A DNA stretch of 64,000 nucleotides from Paenibacillus pectinilyticus. GTDB taxonomy: Bacteria; Bacillota; Bacilli; Paenibacillales; NBRC-103111. A program made the position numbers and the translations under genes. Numbering within the stretch: the first letter of the stretch is position 1; the number at the start of each line of letters is the position of its first letter. The notes beneath the pieces are model-generated. The model ran no database searches and was not told where the DNA came from. It saw only the letters and a program-made list of their open reading frames with translations. The DNA lies in NCBI RefSeq assembly GCF_001700435.1, contig NZ_LYPC01000027.1, positions 610,372-674,371 of the forward strand, written 5' to 3'. Below are positions 57,215 to 64,000 of this stretch, in pieces.

Positions 57215-59001
57215 GGTCTTACCTCCACGCTTTGCGTACCGCCAACGGCATCCAGAATGCCTTGGAACTGTGCGCCGTACTGCGGATTTTGCTCAATTTC
57301 TTGTTTCACTTCGCTGAAGGAGTGCCCGAGCTCATCGATTTTGCGGCGAATTTCATCTCTTGAGCCAGCTTCCATGACCATGCGGAATAAAGACGTTTCG
57401 AGCGAGCCCCGTTTCTCGATTTTCTCCAGAATCGTATCGAGCTGTCCGATGACTAATTCGAACATATTGATTTTCTCATGCAAAAGCGAAAGGATATGTT
57501 CTTCAATGGTATTCCTAGTAGATAAGTTATAAATGTTGACGTCATGGGTCTGCCCAAGACGGTGTACGCGACCAATCCGCTGCTCCACACGCATCGGGTT
57601 CCACGGCAAGTCGAAGTTGATCATGTTGTGGCAAAATTGCAGATTAATGCCCTCGCCACCCGCCTCAGTTGCAATGAGGACTTGAACACGATTGCGGAAC
57701 AGATCCATCATCCAATCCTTTTTACCCCGATTCATCCCTCCGCGATATGGAACTGCCGTAATCTTATGTTCTTTGAGATAGTTCAACAAATACTCCTGAG
57801 AAGCCCGATACTCGGTGAAAATAATGACTTTATCATTAATATCTTGGATAAGCCTCATCGTGGTTTCGGCTTTGCTATTGGACTTGATACTGCGAATGAG
57901 CTCGACTAACTCCCATATTTTGGGGCGCATCGGAGAGTCTTCCGCCGTTTTCTTGAACAGATTAACCAGTGTGATAAATACAGCATCCCGGGAGCTGCAC
58001 ACCTCGCGTTGCAGGGTGATCATGGACAGCATCGAGCTGAGATCGCCGCCGCTCTCGGAATATCGACTGCGCACGAAATTCGTGACGCCGTCATAGAGCG
58101 CTTGCTCATCATCGGACAGCGTAAGTGGAATATTCCGTACAATACGCTTCGTATAATGCACACCACCGTCACCGCGGCGGTTGCGGATCATCACTTTGGA
58201 CAGCTCCTGCTGCAGCTGAACTTCGTTCTTAGGTGTTCTTTTACCAACGACATAGTTGGATTTGAAGCTGTTCTGACCGCCAAGCTGACCTGGTTTTAGC
58301 AAGGTGATCAGGTTGTAGAGTTCTTTCAGATCGTTCTGCACAGGCGTAGCTGTGAGGAGCAGGCAATATTTTTTGCGCAGCTCGTTAACGAAGGTGTAGT
58401 TTGTTGTTTTCTTGTTCTTCAACTTGTGGGCTTCATCGACGATGAGCATGTCATATTCTAAGCCCATGACAATCTCGCGATGCGGGTCACGTTTGGCGGT
58501 GTCCATGGAGGCCACAATAATATCGGCTTGCTGCCACATGTAAGCCTTTTTGTGCGCTACCGCAGGGATGCCGAACTTGCTATTCAATTCCCGCACCCAT
58601 TGCAGTACAAGGGAAGCGGGAACGAGGATGAGCGTTTTGCGGACAAGACCGCGAATCATGTATTCTTTTAAAATTAAACCAGCTTCAATCGTTTTCCCGA
58701 GTCCAACTTCATCGGCCAAAATCGCTCGCCCACGCATCTCATTCAACACACGTTTAGCTGTATCAATCTGATGGGCCATCGGCTCGAGCGACCCCAAATG
58801 CGCTAGGCATTGCATATCATCAAACGTTGAAATAAGCCCCGATTCTTCCGATTCGTAGGCAAGCTGATATAGCGTCCAGTCGTCCCAAGGACCTCCTCCA
58901 CGTACACGATTGTCCAGCTCGGTAAACCAGTCCCTCTCAAAATGCATATCCAGCTGTTTATGAATGGGGCGAATGTTCTCTTGCTGATCATGTTGACGCA
59001 T
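57211..59001 (-). CDS. yqhH: SNF2-family DNA/RNA helicase-like ATPase (YqhH)
   Basis: A 596-residue SF2 ATPase. Motif I is DEVGLGKTIEAG (about residues 95-107), the DEAH-type Walker B is LIVDEAHKLKN (about 185-195), motif III LLLTATPVQN, and motif VI EQRIGRVHRLGQ (about 480). It lacks extra domains, as in Bacillus YqhH. Expected to translocate on duplex DNA using ATP; substrate unknown. It is followed by yqhG with a four-base overlap and is divergent from lipM, the same neighbourhood as in Bacillus. Confidence 0.9.
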   Translation of the reverse strand: MRQHDQQENIRPIHKQLDMHFERDWFTELDNRVRGGGPWDDWTLYQLAYESEESGLISTFDDMQCLAHLGSLEPMAHQIDTAKRVLNEMRGRAILADEVGLGKTIEAGLILKEYMIRGLVRKTLILVPASLVLQWVRELNSKFGIPAVAHKKAYMWQQADIIVASMDTAKRDPHREIVMGLEYDMLIVDEAHKLKNKKTTNYTFVNELRKKYCLLLTATPVQNDLKELYNLITLLKPGQLGGQNSFKSNYVVGKRTPKNEVQLQQELSKVMIRNRRGDGGVHYTKRIVRNIPLTLSDDEQALYDGVTNFVRSRYSESGGDLSSMLSMITLQREVCSSRDAVFITLVNLFKKTAEDSPMRPKIWELVELIRSIKSNSKAETTMRLIQDINDKVIIFTEYRASQEYLLNYLKEHKITAVPYRGGMNRGKKDWMMDLFRNRVQVLIATEAGGEGINLQFCHNMINFDLPWNPMRVEQRIGRVHRLGQTHDVNIYNLSTRNTIEEHILSLLHEKINMFELVIGQLDTILEKIEKRGSLETSLFRMVMEAGSRDEIRRKIDELGHSFSEVKQEIEQNPQYGAQFQGILDAVGGTQSVEVRP

Positions 59002-59257
59002 GGTTGTGCCCTCCTAAAAGTTTTGCGTAGCAAAACTCGCATCGTAAGCATACGCTACGTTCTGATTCATAGTTAGCCCTCAAAAACGTCGAATACGTGT
59101 TAGTATGTCCAGTGTGAAGTCTTTCATAACTTTTGCCATGGAAGAGTTTTACGAAGGGGAGTTGGAAGGAGGTCGAAACGTGGGAGCGTTGTGTGCTATG
59201 ATAGAGACTGGTTTTGGGAAAAAGCTAGTGCTGCACAGGAAAGGATGAGGAATTGAG

Positions 59258-60097
59258 ATGAATACTTGGCGATTTATACATACGGGAGATCGTTCTCCTG
59301 CTGAAAATATGGCTTTAGATGAAGCGATTCTGACCGCTCATAGTGAAGGCAAGGTTCCGCCAACCGTGCGATTCTATGGCTGGAATCCGGCTACGTTATC
59401 GATTGGTTATTTTCAAAAGGCGGCAGAAGTTGATCAGGAAGCCGTGGCCCAAGAAGGCATCGGTTTTGTGAGGCGTCCAACGGGAGGCAGAGCTGTACTC
59501 CATGACAAAGAGCTCACGTACAGCATCATTGTAGCGGAGGATTATCCGGGTATTCCCCGAAATGTAACGGAAGCTTATCGCGTGCTGAGCGAGGGGTTGT
59601 TACAGGGGTTTCGCGCTCTGGGCTTGCAGGCTGAGATGGTGCAACTAGCCAGCGATGAGGAAAAAGAGAAATATGCCTCTGCGGGGTCAGCGGCGTGTTT
59701 CGACTCTCCTTCGTGGTACGAGCTTGTCGTAGAAGGCCGCAAGGTGGCTGGCAGTGCACAGGTTCGCCAAAAGGGAGTCGTACTGCAGCATGGTTCCATT
59801 TTGCTGGATATGGACACGGATCAATTGTTTCGGATGCTGCGTTTTTCTAATGAGAAAGTAGCGGATCGGATGAAACAGAGCTTTTTGAAAAAAGCAGTGG
59901 CGATTAATGATTTGCTGCGCGTGCAGGGGAAAGCGGAAGTTACGCTTAGCGAGGTTGAGGAGGCTTTCCGTCGTGAAATTGCGACAGGGTTAGGCGTTGA
60001 GCTTGTGGAATCATCCTTGACGGAGTATGAAATAGAGCTTACGGAGCGTTTGGTTAGTGAGAAATACGGTACGGATGAGTGGAATTTACGGCGATAA
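59258..60097 (+). CDS. lipM: Octanoyltransferase LipM
   Basis: A 279-residue lipoyl-protein-ligase-fold transferase. Motifs are GDRSPAENMALDEAIL (about 10-25), VRRPTGGRAVLHDKELTYSI (about 71-90), and SAACFDSPSWYELVVEGRKVAGSAQVR in outline; Cys147 matches the catalytic Cys of Bacillus LipM and the Lys in GRKVAGSAQ the invariant lysine. It moves octanoyl from acyl carrier protein to GcvH, beginning lipoate synthesis. LplA is excluded by the Cys and context, but not fully. AAGGATGAGG precedes the ATG, and a terminator follows. Confidence 0.9.
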   Translation: MNTWRFIHTGDRSPAENMALDEAILTAHSEGKVPPTVRFYGWNPATLSIGYFQKAAEVDQEAVAQEGIGFVRRPTGGRAVLHDKELTYSIIVAEDYPGIPRNVTEAYRVLSEGLLQGFRALGLQAEMVQLASDEEKEKYASAGSAACFDSPSWYELVVEGRKVAGSAQVRQKGVVLQHGSILLDMDTDQLFRMLRFSNEKVADRMKQSFLKKAVAINDLLRVQGKAEVTLSEVEEAFRREIATGLGVELVESSLTEYEIELTERLVSEKYGTDEWNLRR

Positions 60098-60112
60098 TTG
60101 CTGTAGGAAAAT

Positions 60113-60166
60113 GAAGAGAGCAGTCTCAGATGCCATGGTGTATGGCTGGGGATGCTCTCTTTTTTG
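60113..60166 (+). terminator. Intrinsic terminator after lipM
   Basis: AGAGAGCA (60115-60122) pairs with TGCTCTCT (60153-60160) with an extended imperfect inner stem, then T6. Confidence 0.75.
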
Positions 60167-60198
60167 CTGCTGAATTCTGTGGTATCTACAATGATTGG

Positions 60199-61029
60199 TT
60201 ACTTCAGGAACGTTCGCTCAAATTCAGTTTGCAGTTTAGCGGTTAATGGACCCGGTGTACCTGATCCGATGGCTTGTCCATCAATTTGAATAAGCGGTGT
60301 GATCTCCACAGTCGTTCCTGTAATAAAAGCCTCATCCGCTTGCAGGAGTTGCTCGGTGGTGAAAGCCACATCTTTGACAGGGATGCCCAGTGCATGGGCT
60401 AAACGTAAGACAACTGCACGTGTAATCCCATGCAGAATCAGATGATTCGCAGGATGTGTGTAAAGGATGGCATCTTTAATGATCATGATATTCGAAGCGC
60501 TGCATTCAGTTACCGTGCCATCGCGATGCAGGACCACTTCTTGTACGCCAGCGTCGAGTGCGGCTTGTTTGGCAAGCACATTCGGCAGGAGATTGAGGGT
60601 CTTGAGATCGCATCTTAACCAACGAATATCGGGCTCAGTGATAGCTTTGATTCCGTTCTGAATCGTAGCTAACGGACGTTTAACTTCTGAGCAGTACGCG
60701 AGAAGAATCGGCTTAGCTTGTATCGGGAACGGATGCGCGCGCGGTGCTTCACCACGTGTGATTTGTAAATAAACCGTGCCTTCTATGAGTTCATTTTGCT
60801 GGATGAGCTTGTTGAGAATGACTATAATTTCATCGCTTGTATAGGGTAATTGGATGCGTACTTCGCTGGCTGTTCGTTCCAGCCGTTGCATATGAGCGGA
60901 TGCTTCATAAAGCTCTCCTTGGTAAACGCGAAATACTTCGTAGATCCCATCGCCGAAATAATAGCCACGATCATCCGGTGAAATGTGGATGTCATTTTTA
61001 TGTACGAATTCATTTTTATAAAAATACAT
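60199..61029 (-). CDS. dat: D-amino-acid transaminase
   Basis: A 276-residue fold-type IV PLP enzyme, near the 282 residues of Bacillus Dat. Motifs are RGYYFGDGIYEVFRVYQG (about 21-38), RCDLKTLNLLPNVLAKQAA with the PLP lysine Lys143, TECSASN with Glu175, and ITGTTVEITPL near the end. The motif set fits Dat rather than branched-chain transaminase (short length, RGYYFGDGIYEV). It makes D-alanine and D-glutamate for cell wall. Divergent from the ribonucleotide reductase gene. Confidence 0.9.
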   Translation of the reverse strand: MYFYKNEFVHKNDIHISPDDRGYYFGDGIYEVFRVYQGELYEASAHMQRLERTASEVRIQLPYTSDEIIVILNKLIQQNELIEGTVYLQITRGEAPRAHPFPIQAKPILLAYCSEVKRPLATIQNGIKAITEPDIRWLRCDLKTLNLLPNVLAKQAALDAGVQEVVLHRDGTVTECSASNIMIIKDAILYTHPANHLILHGITRAVVLRLAHALGIPVKDVAFTTEQLLQADEAFITGTTVEITPLIQIDGQAIGSGTPGPLTAKLQTEFERTFLK

Positions 61030-61180
61030 GACGTCTCACTCCCTTTGAAAAAAGTATCGAACAAATGTTCTAAAAAAGATTCTTTTGTGGTATCCTAGTT
61101 ATAGGTTATCAAAGGAAGAGAGTTGCGTCAAAGCTAGCGAAAACAAGTATTCATTGAATTGGTACTTTTGCCTGTACTGT

Positions 61181-61229
61181 AACCATATCTTGTGTAGTAT
61201 AATAGTTAGGTAATACCATATATTGTGAA
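61181..61229 (+). promoter_or_regulatory. Promoter with two NrdR-box-like sites before nrdJ
   Basis: AACCATATCTTGTGTA (61181-61196) and TACCATATATTGTGAA (61214-61229) both resemble the 16-base NrdR box (ACACWATATATWGTGT type). They lie 33 bases start to start, about three helical turns, the usual paired arrangement. TATAAT at 61198-61203 lies between them, so NrdR binding would cover the promoter. The -35 element is not clear. A cobalamin riboswitch was not found. Confidence 0.65.
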
Positions 61230-61303
61230 TGACCGGCTACTAACTCTTGTAGCTATTATCTTAATTTGCAGCTGAATATGCAGTCTATTGGGAGGCTTGT
61301 GAC

Positions 61304-63949
61304 ATGGGGAATGTTGATGTGAGCAAGAAGCTAACGGGATTAAGTGAGAAAATATTTTTGGATCGTTACGCACTCAAAAATGCTGATACAAGTCATGCAA
61401 AAGTAGGAGATACGGTCCTTGTTTTGACCAAAGATGACCCGAAATTCCCAGCCAAAGAGGTTGGCGAAATCATAAGCCGTGAAGGAAATATCGTGAAGGT
61501 TCGAACTCGGAGCGGGGAAACCGTGGAATCAGCCGTTGAGAAACTTACGTTAAATATGGAGAAAACACCGGAAGAAATGTGGGATCGGTTGGCAGGTGCG
61601 ATGGCATCTGTGGAGAAGACTGCGGAGAAGCGCCAAGAGTGGACGGAGAAATTCAGATATATTTTGAATGATTGGAAGCTAGTACCGGGAGGTCGTATTG
61701 CGGCTGGTGCGGATGCGAGTGATGAGTTGACACTATTCAACTGTTACGTTATCCCATCGCCTAAGGATAGCCGTGGCGGGATTATGAGCACGTTGACTGA
61801 AATGACGGAAATTATGTCGCGCGGTGGTGGCGTGGGTATTAACTTGTCGTCCCTTCGTCCAAGACGTTCTATCGTTAAAGGGGTAAATGGTTCCTCCAGT
61901 GGAGCTGTATCCTGGGGCGGTCTATTTAGCTACACGACAGGTTTAATTGAGCAAGGCGGGAGCCGGCGTGGCGCGTTGATGCTCATGATCAATGACTGGC
62001 ATCCAGACCTGGAGGATTTCATTACGGTGAAGTCTACAATGGGACAAATTACGAATGCGAACTTGTCCGTATGCGTTAGCAACGGTTTCATGAAAGCTGT
62101 GAAAGAGGATTTGGAATGGGAGCTCGTATTCCCAGATACGACCGATCCTGAGTACAATGACTTGTGGGACGGCAATTTAGATGCGTGGAAAAAGCTAGGC
62201 AAAGCTGTCAAACCTTATCGCACTGTTCGTGCACGTGATGTTTGGCATTCGATCATTGAGTCTGCTTGGAAATCAGCTGAGCCTGGCGTTGTATTCTTGG
62301 AGTATTACAATCAAATGTCTAATAGTTGGTATTTCAATCCGATCATTTGTACAAATCCATGCGGGGAGCAAGGGCTTCCAGCTTGGGGCGTGTGTAACCT
62401 GTCTGCGATCAATCTTTCTAAATTTTATGATGCGGAGAAGCACGATGTAGATTGGAATGAGTTAGCGACAGTCGTGCGCTATTCTACGCGTTTTCTGGAT
62501 AATGTGATTGATAAAACACCGTATCATTTTGAAGAGAATCGTGTGAATCAACAGAATGAACGCCGTGTAGGTCTTGGAACCATGGGACTGGCGGAGCTTA
62601 TGATTTTGTTGAAAATACGATATGGCAGCCCGGAATCATTGGTGTTTTTGGACAAGATTTATGGCTTTATGGCGAGAGAAGCGTACTTGGCTTCAGCTGA
62701 GATTGCCGGCGAGAAAGGGTCCTTCCAAGCCTTTATTGCAGATAAATTCATGGAAAGCGGCTTTATGCGCAAGATGACTGAGGTGTATCCTGAGGTTGGC
62801 GAAGCCATTCATCAGCATGGGATGCGGAATGTGACTGTCATCACACAAGCACCGACAGGAAGTACGGGAACCATGGTTGGCACTTCTACGGGGATTGAGC
62901 CGTATTTCGCTTTCGAATACTTCCGTCAGAGCCGTCTAGGCTTTGATAAACAATATGTACCGATTGCACAAAATTGGAAGGATGCGAATCCAGATCAGGA
63001 ACTGCCTGATTACTTCGTAACCTCGATGAGTTTGTCCGCTGAGGATCACATTCGTGCACAAGCGGCGATTCAAACGTGGGTGGATAGCTCGATTTCGAAG
63101 ACAGCGAATTGTCCAGCAGATTTCACCGTTGAAGAAACGAAACGTCTCTATGAACTGGCCTACGACCTTGGATGCAAAGGTGTGACGATCTATCGTGATG
63201 GCAGTCGTGATGTTCAGGTGTTGAGCACGAGCTCGGATAAGAAGGAAGAGAAGGTAGAAGCGGGGAAAGAGCAGCCTGAAGTAGCTCCAGTAGCTGTCGC
63301 GGCAGAGGTTGTTGCTGAGAAAGACAGTTTAACTAACTTGTCTGGCAAGCTTTCCGTGAATGTGGACGCTAAGACAGAACAAGTCTTCGATAAACAATAC
63401 AAGCGCCGTCCGCAAATTTTGCGTGGTGCTACTTATAAAGTGAATACCCCATTCGGAATGGCGTATATCACGATCAATGATATGAACGGAACACCGAGTG
63501 AAATTTTCCTGAACGTTGGGAAAGCGGGATCTGATGTGTTCGCCATGTCCGAAGCACTCGGCCGCGTGTGCTCCTTGTTCTTGCGGTATGGCGATCACGG
63601 TGACAAAGTGAAGCTGCTCGTTAAGCACTTGAAGGGCATTGGCGGATCCGGCGCCATTGGCTTTGGTAACAACCGCGTCGAGTCCATTGCGGATGCGGTT
63701 GCTAAAGCGCTCGAGCAGCACGACGAAGTGATGAACGAGCAGGACGACGCGCGGAACTACGTGACCGCGACGAGCGAAGTGCTTGAGGCAGCGCCGGCGC
63801 CAGCCGCTGCTGGGCATAGCGGGCACGCAGTGCCGAGCGCGACGGAAGTCGCGCCGAAGGACCTGTGCCCGTCGTGTGGGTCCGCTTCGCTGGTGAACAG
63901 CGAAGGGTGTAAGAATTGCGTCAACTGCGGGTATAGCAGGTGTAATTGA
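61304..63949 (+). CDS. nrdJ: Adenosylcobalamin-dependent (class II) ribonucleotide reductase
   Basis: An 881-residue class II reductase that makes deoxynucleotides using B12. Active-site elements seen: Cys147 in TLFNCYVIP (redox partner), GGGVGINLSSLRPR, NPCGEQ with Cys353 and Glu355 (thiyl-radical cysteine and base), and APTGSTGTM near residue 525. The C-terminus carries CPSCGSASLVNSEGCKNCVNCGY, a zinc-ribbon-like Cys cluster that re-reduces the active site. An extra Lys/Glu/Val-rich linker (about 640-690) precedes the second-domain part with a vitamin-B12-dependent-reductase tail. GGGAGGCTTGTGAC precedes the ATG. The last 300 bases are GC-rich. Control by NrdR is inferred from the boxes upstream. 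Confidence 0.95.
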   Translation: MGNVDVSKKLTGLSEKIFLDRYALKNADTSHAKVGDTVLVLTKDDPKFPAKEVGEIISREGNIVKVRTRSGETVESAVEKLTLNMEKTPEEMWDRLAGAMASVEKTAEKRQEWTEKFRYILNDWKLVPGGRIAAGADASDELTLFNCYVIPSPKDSRGGIMSTLTEMTEIMSRGGGVGINLSSLRPRRSIVKGVNGSSSGAVSWGGLFSYTTGLIEQGGSRRGALMLMINDWHPDLEDFITVKSTMGQITNANLSVCVSNGFMKAVKEDLEWELVFPDTTDPEYNDLWDGNLDAWKKLGKAVKPYRTVRARDVWHSIIESAWKSAEPGVVFLEYYNQMSNSWYFNPIICTNPCGEQGLPAWGVCNLSAINLSKFYDAEKHDVDWNELATVVRYSTRFLDNVIDKTPYHFEENRVNQQNERRVGLGTMGLAELMILLKIRYGSPESLVFLDKIYGFMAREAYLASAEIAGEKGSFQAFIADKFMESGFMRKMTEVYPEVGEAIHQHGMRNVTVITQAPTGSTGTMVGTSTGIEPYFAFEYFRQSRLGFDKQYVPIAQNWKDANPDQELPDYFVTSMSLSAEDHIRAQAAIQTWVDSSISKTANCPADFTVEETKRLYELAYDLGCKGVTIYRDGSRDVQVLSTSSDKKEEKVEAGKEQPEVAPVAVAAEVVAEKDSLTNLSGKLSVNVDAKTEQVFDKQYKRRPQILRGATYKVNTPFGMAYITINDMNGTPSEIFLNVGKAGSDVFAMSEALGRVCSLFLRYGDHGDKVKLLVKHLKGIGGSGAIGFGNNRVESIADAVAKALEQHDEVMNEQDDARNYVTATSEVLEAAPAPAAAGHSGHAVPSATEVAPKDLCPSCGSASLVNSEGCKNCVNCGYSRCN

Positions 63950-63955
63950 TGGAAG

Positions 63956-63993
63956 ACCAGGGCCGGGGGCCCTGGTTTTTTTTTTTTTTTTTT
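63956..63993 (+). terminator. Intrinsic terminator after nrdJ
   Basis: ACCAGGGCC and GGCCCTGGT form a 9-bp stem around GGG, followed by about 17 T's. Confidence 0.9.
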
Positions 63994-64000
63994 TTGTTTT

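Noticed and set aside
61030..61303. Cobalamin riboswitch upstream of nrdJ
   Set aside because: No B12-box-like conserved sequence and no expression-platform hairpin; NrdR-like boxes explain the region better.

Overview
The window looks like a chromosomal segment of a Paenibacillus-type Firmicute (Paenibacillaceae). The grounds are: strong AGGAGG-type ribosome binding sites with 7-10 base spacing, lipoprotein signal peptides, an S-layer-homology protein, YtcQ/LplB/YtcP-type sugar ABC genes, and Bacillus-like neighbourhoods (yhaO-yhaN, yqhG-yqhH next to lipM, yqzE, xpt, dat). Most of the DNA is of moderate GC, with a very GC-rich patch inside yhaN. This placement is inference; no rRNA or marker gene was available. 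I found no insertion sequence, prophage or CRISPR array.

Layout. 1-10.2 kb: a carbohydrate locus reading to the right. It has two LplB/YtcP-type permeases (the first cut by the window edge), a large solute-binding lipoprotein, two Gfo/Idh/MocA dehydrogenases, a TIM-barrel isomerase, an unrecognised 579-residue lyase-like protein and a GH105-type unsaturated glycuronyl hydrolase. It resembles the rhamnogalacturonan (yte/ytc) system. 10.4-15.1 kb: a DUF2975/XRE pair with its own promoter and operator, a 17-unit 41-bp hairpin array, a pair of short CHR (chromate-type) proteins, a formylglycine-generating enzyme with both active-site cysteines, and a small membrane protein.

15.1-28.5 kb: the most interesting part. 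A LysR regulator is divergent from a tightly packed run of ten genes: two tandem NtaA/SnaA/YxeK-type flavin monooxygenases, a Dpp/Opp-type ABC importer with fused ATPases, a two-subunit GctA/GctB-like CoA-transferase, a Gln-type thiol dioxygenase (3-mercaptopropionate dioxygenase-like), a class III CaiB/BaiF CoA-transferase and a DinB-fold protein. I read this as an uptake and catabolic operon for an organosulfur acid: C-S cleavage by a monooxygenase, thiol to sulfinate by the dioxygenase, then CoA activation. Two near-identical 122-bp repeats in opposite orientation (14968-15089 and 33829-33949) lie outside this operon and the RND efflux pair that follows it.

28.7-37.3 kb: an RND adaptor and pump, then a 952-residue surface protein with 14 RCC1 blades (2 x 7) and SLH domains. 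37.4-45.5 kb: aldo/keto reductase, GGDEF protein, a GT4 glycosyltransferase and yhaO-yhaN. 45.5-46.5 kb: two adjoining tandem arrays of different period (52 and 51 bp) with no supported gene. 46.5-64 kb: mostly housekeeping and small lineage-type genes, including a YkvI-like transporter, DedA, xpt, cbiZ, tRNA-Leu(CAG), a BI-1 family protein, yqzE, yqhG-yqhH, lipM, dat and a B12-dependent ribonucleotide reductase behind two NrdR-box-like sites.

CDS starts were moved from the longest ORF where a ribosome binding site picked an internal start; each case is stated.
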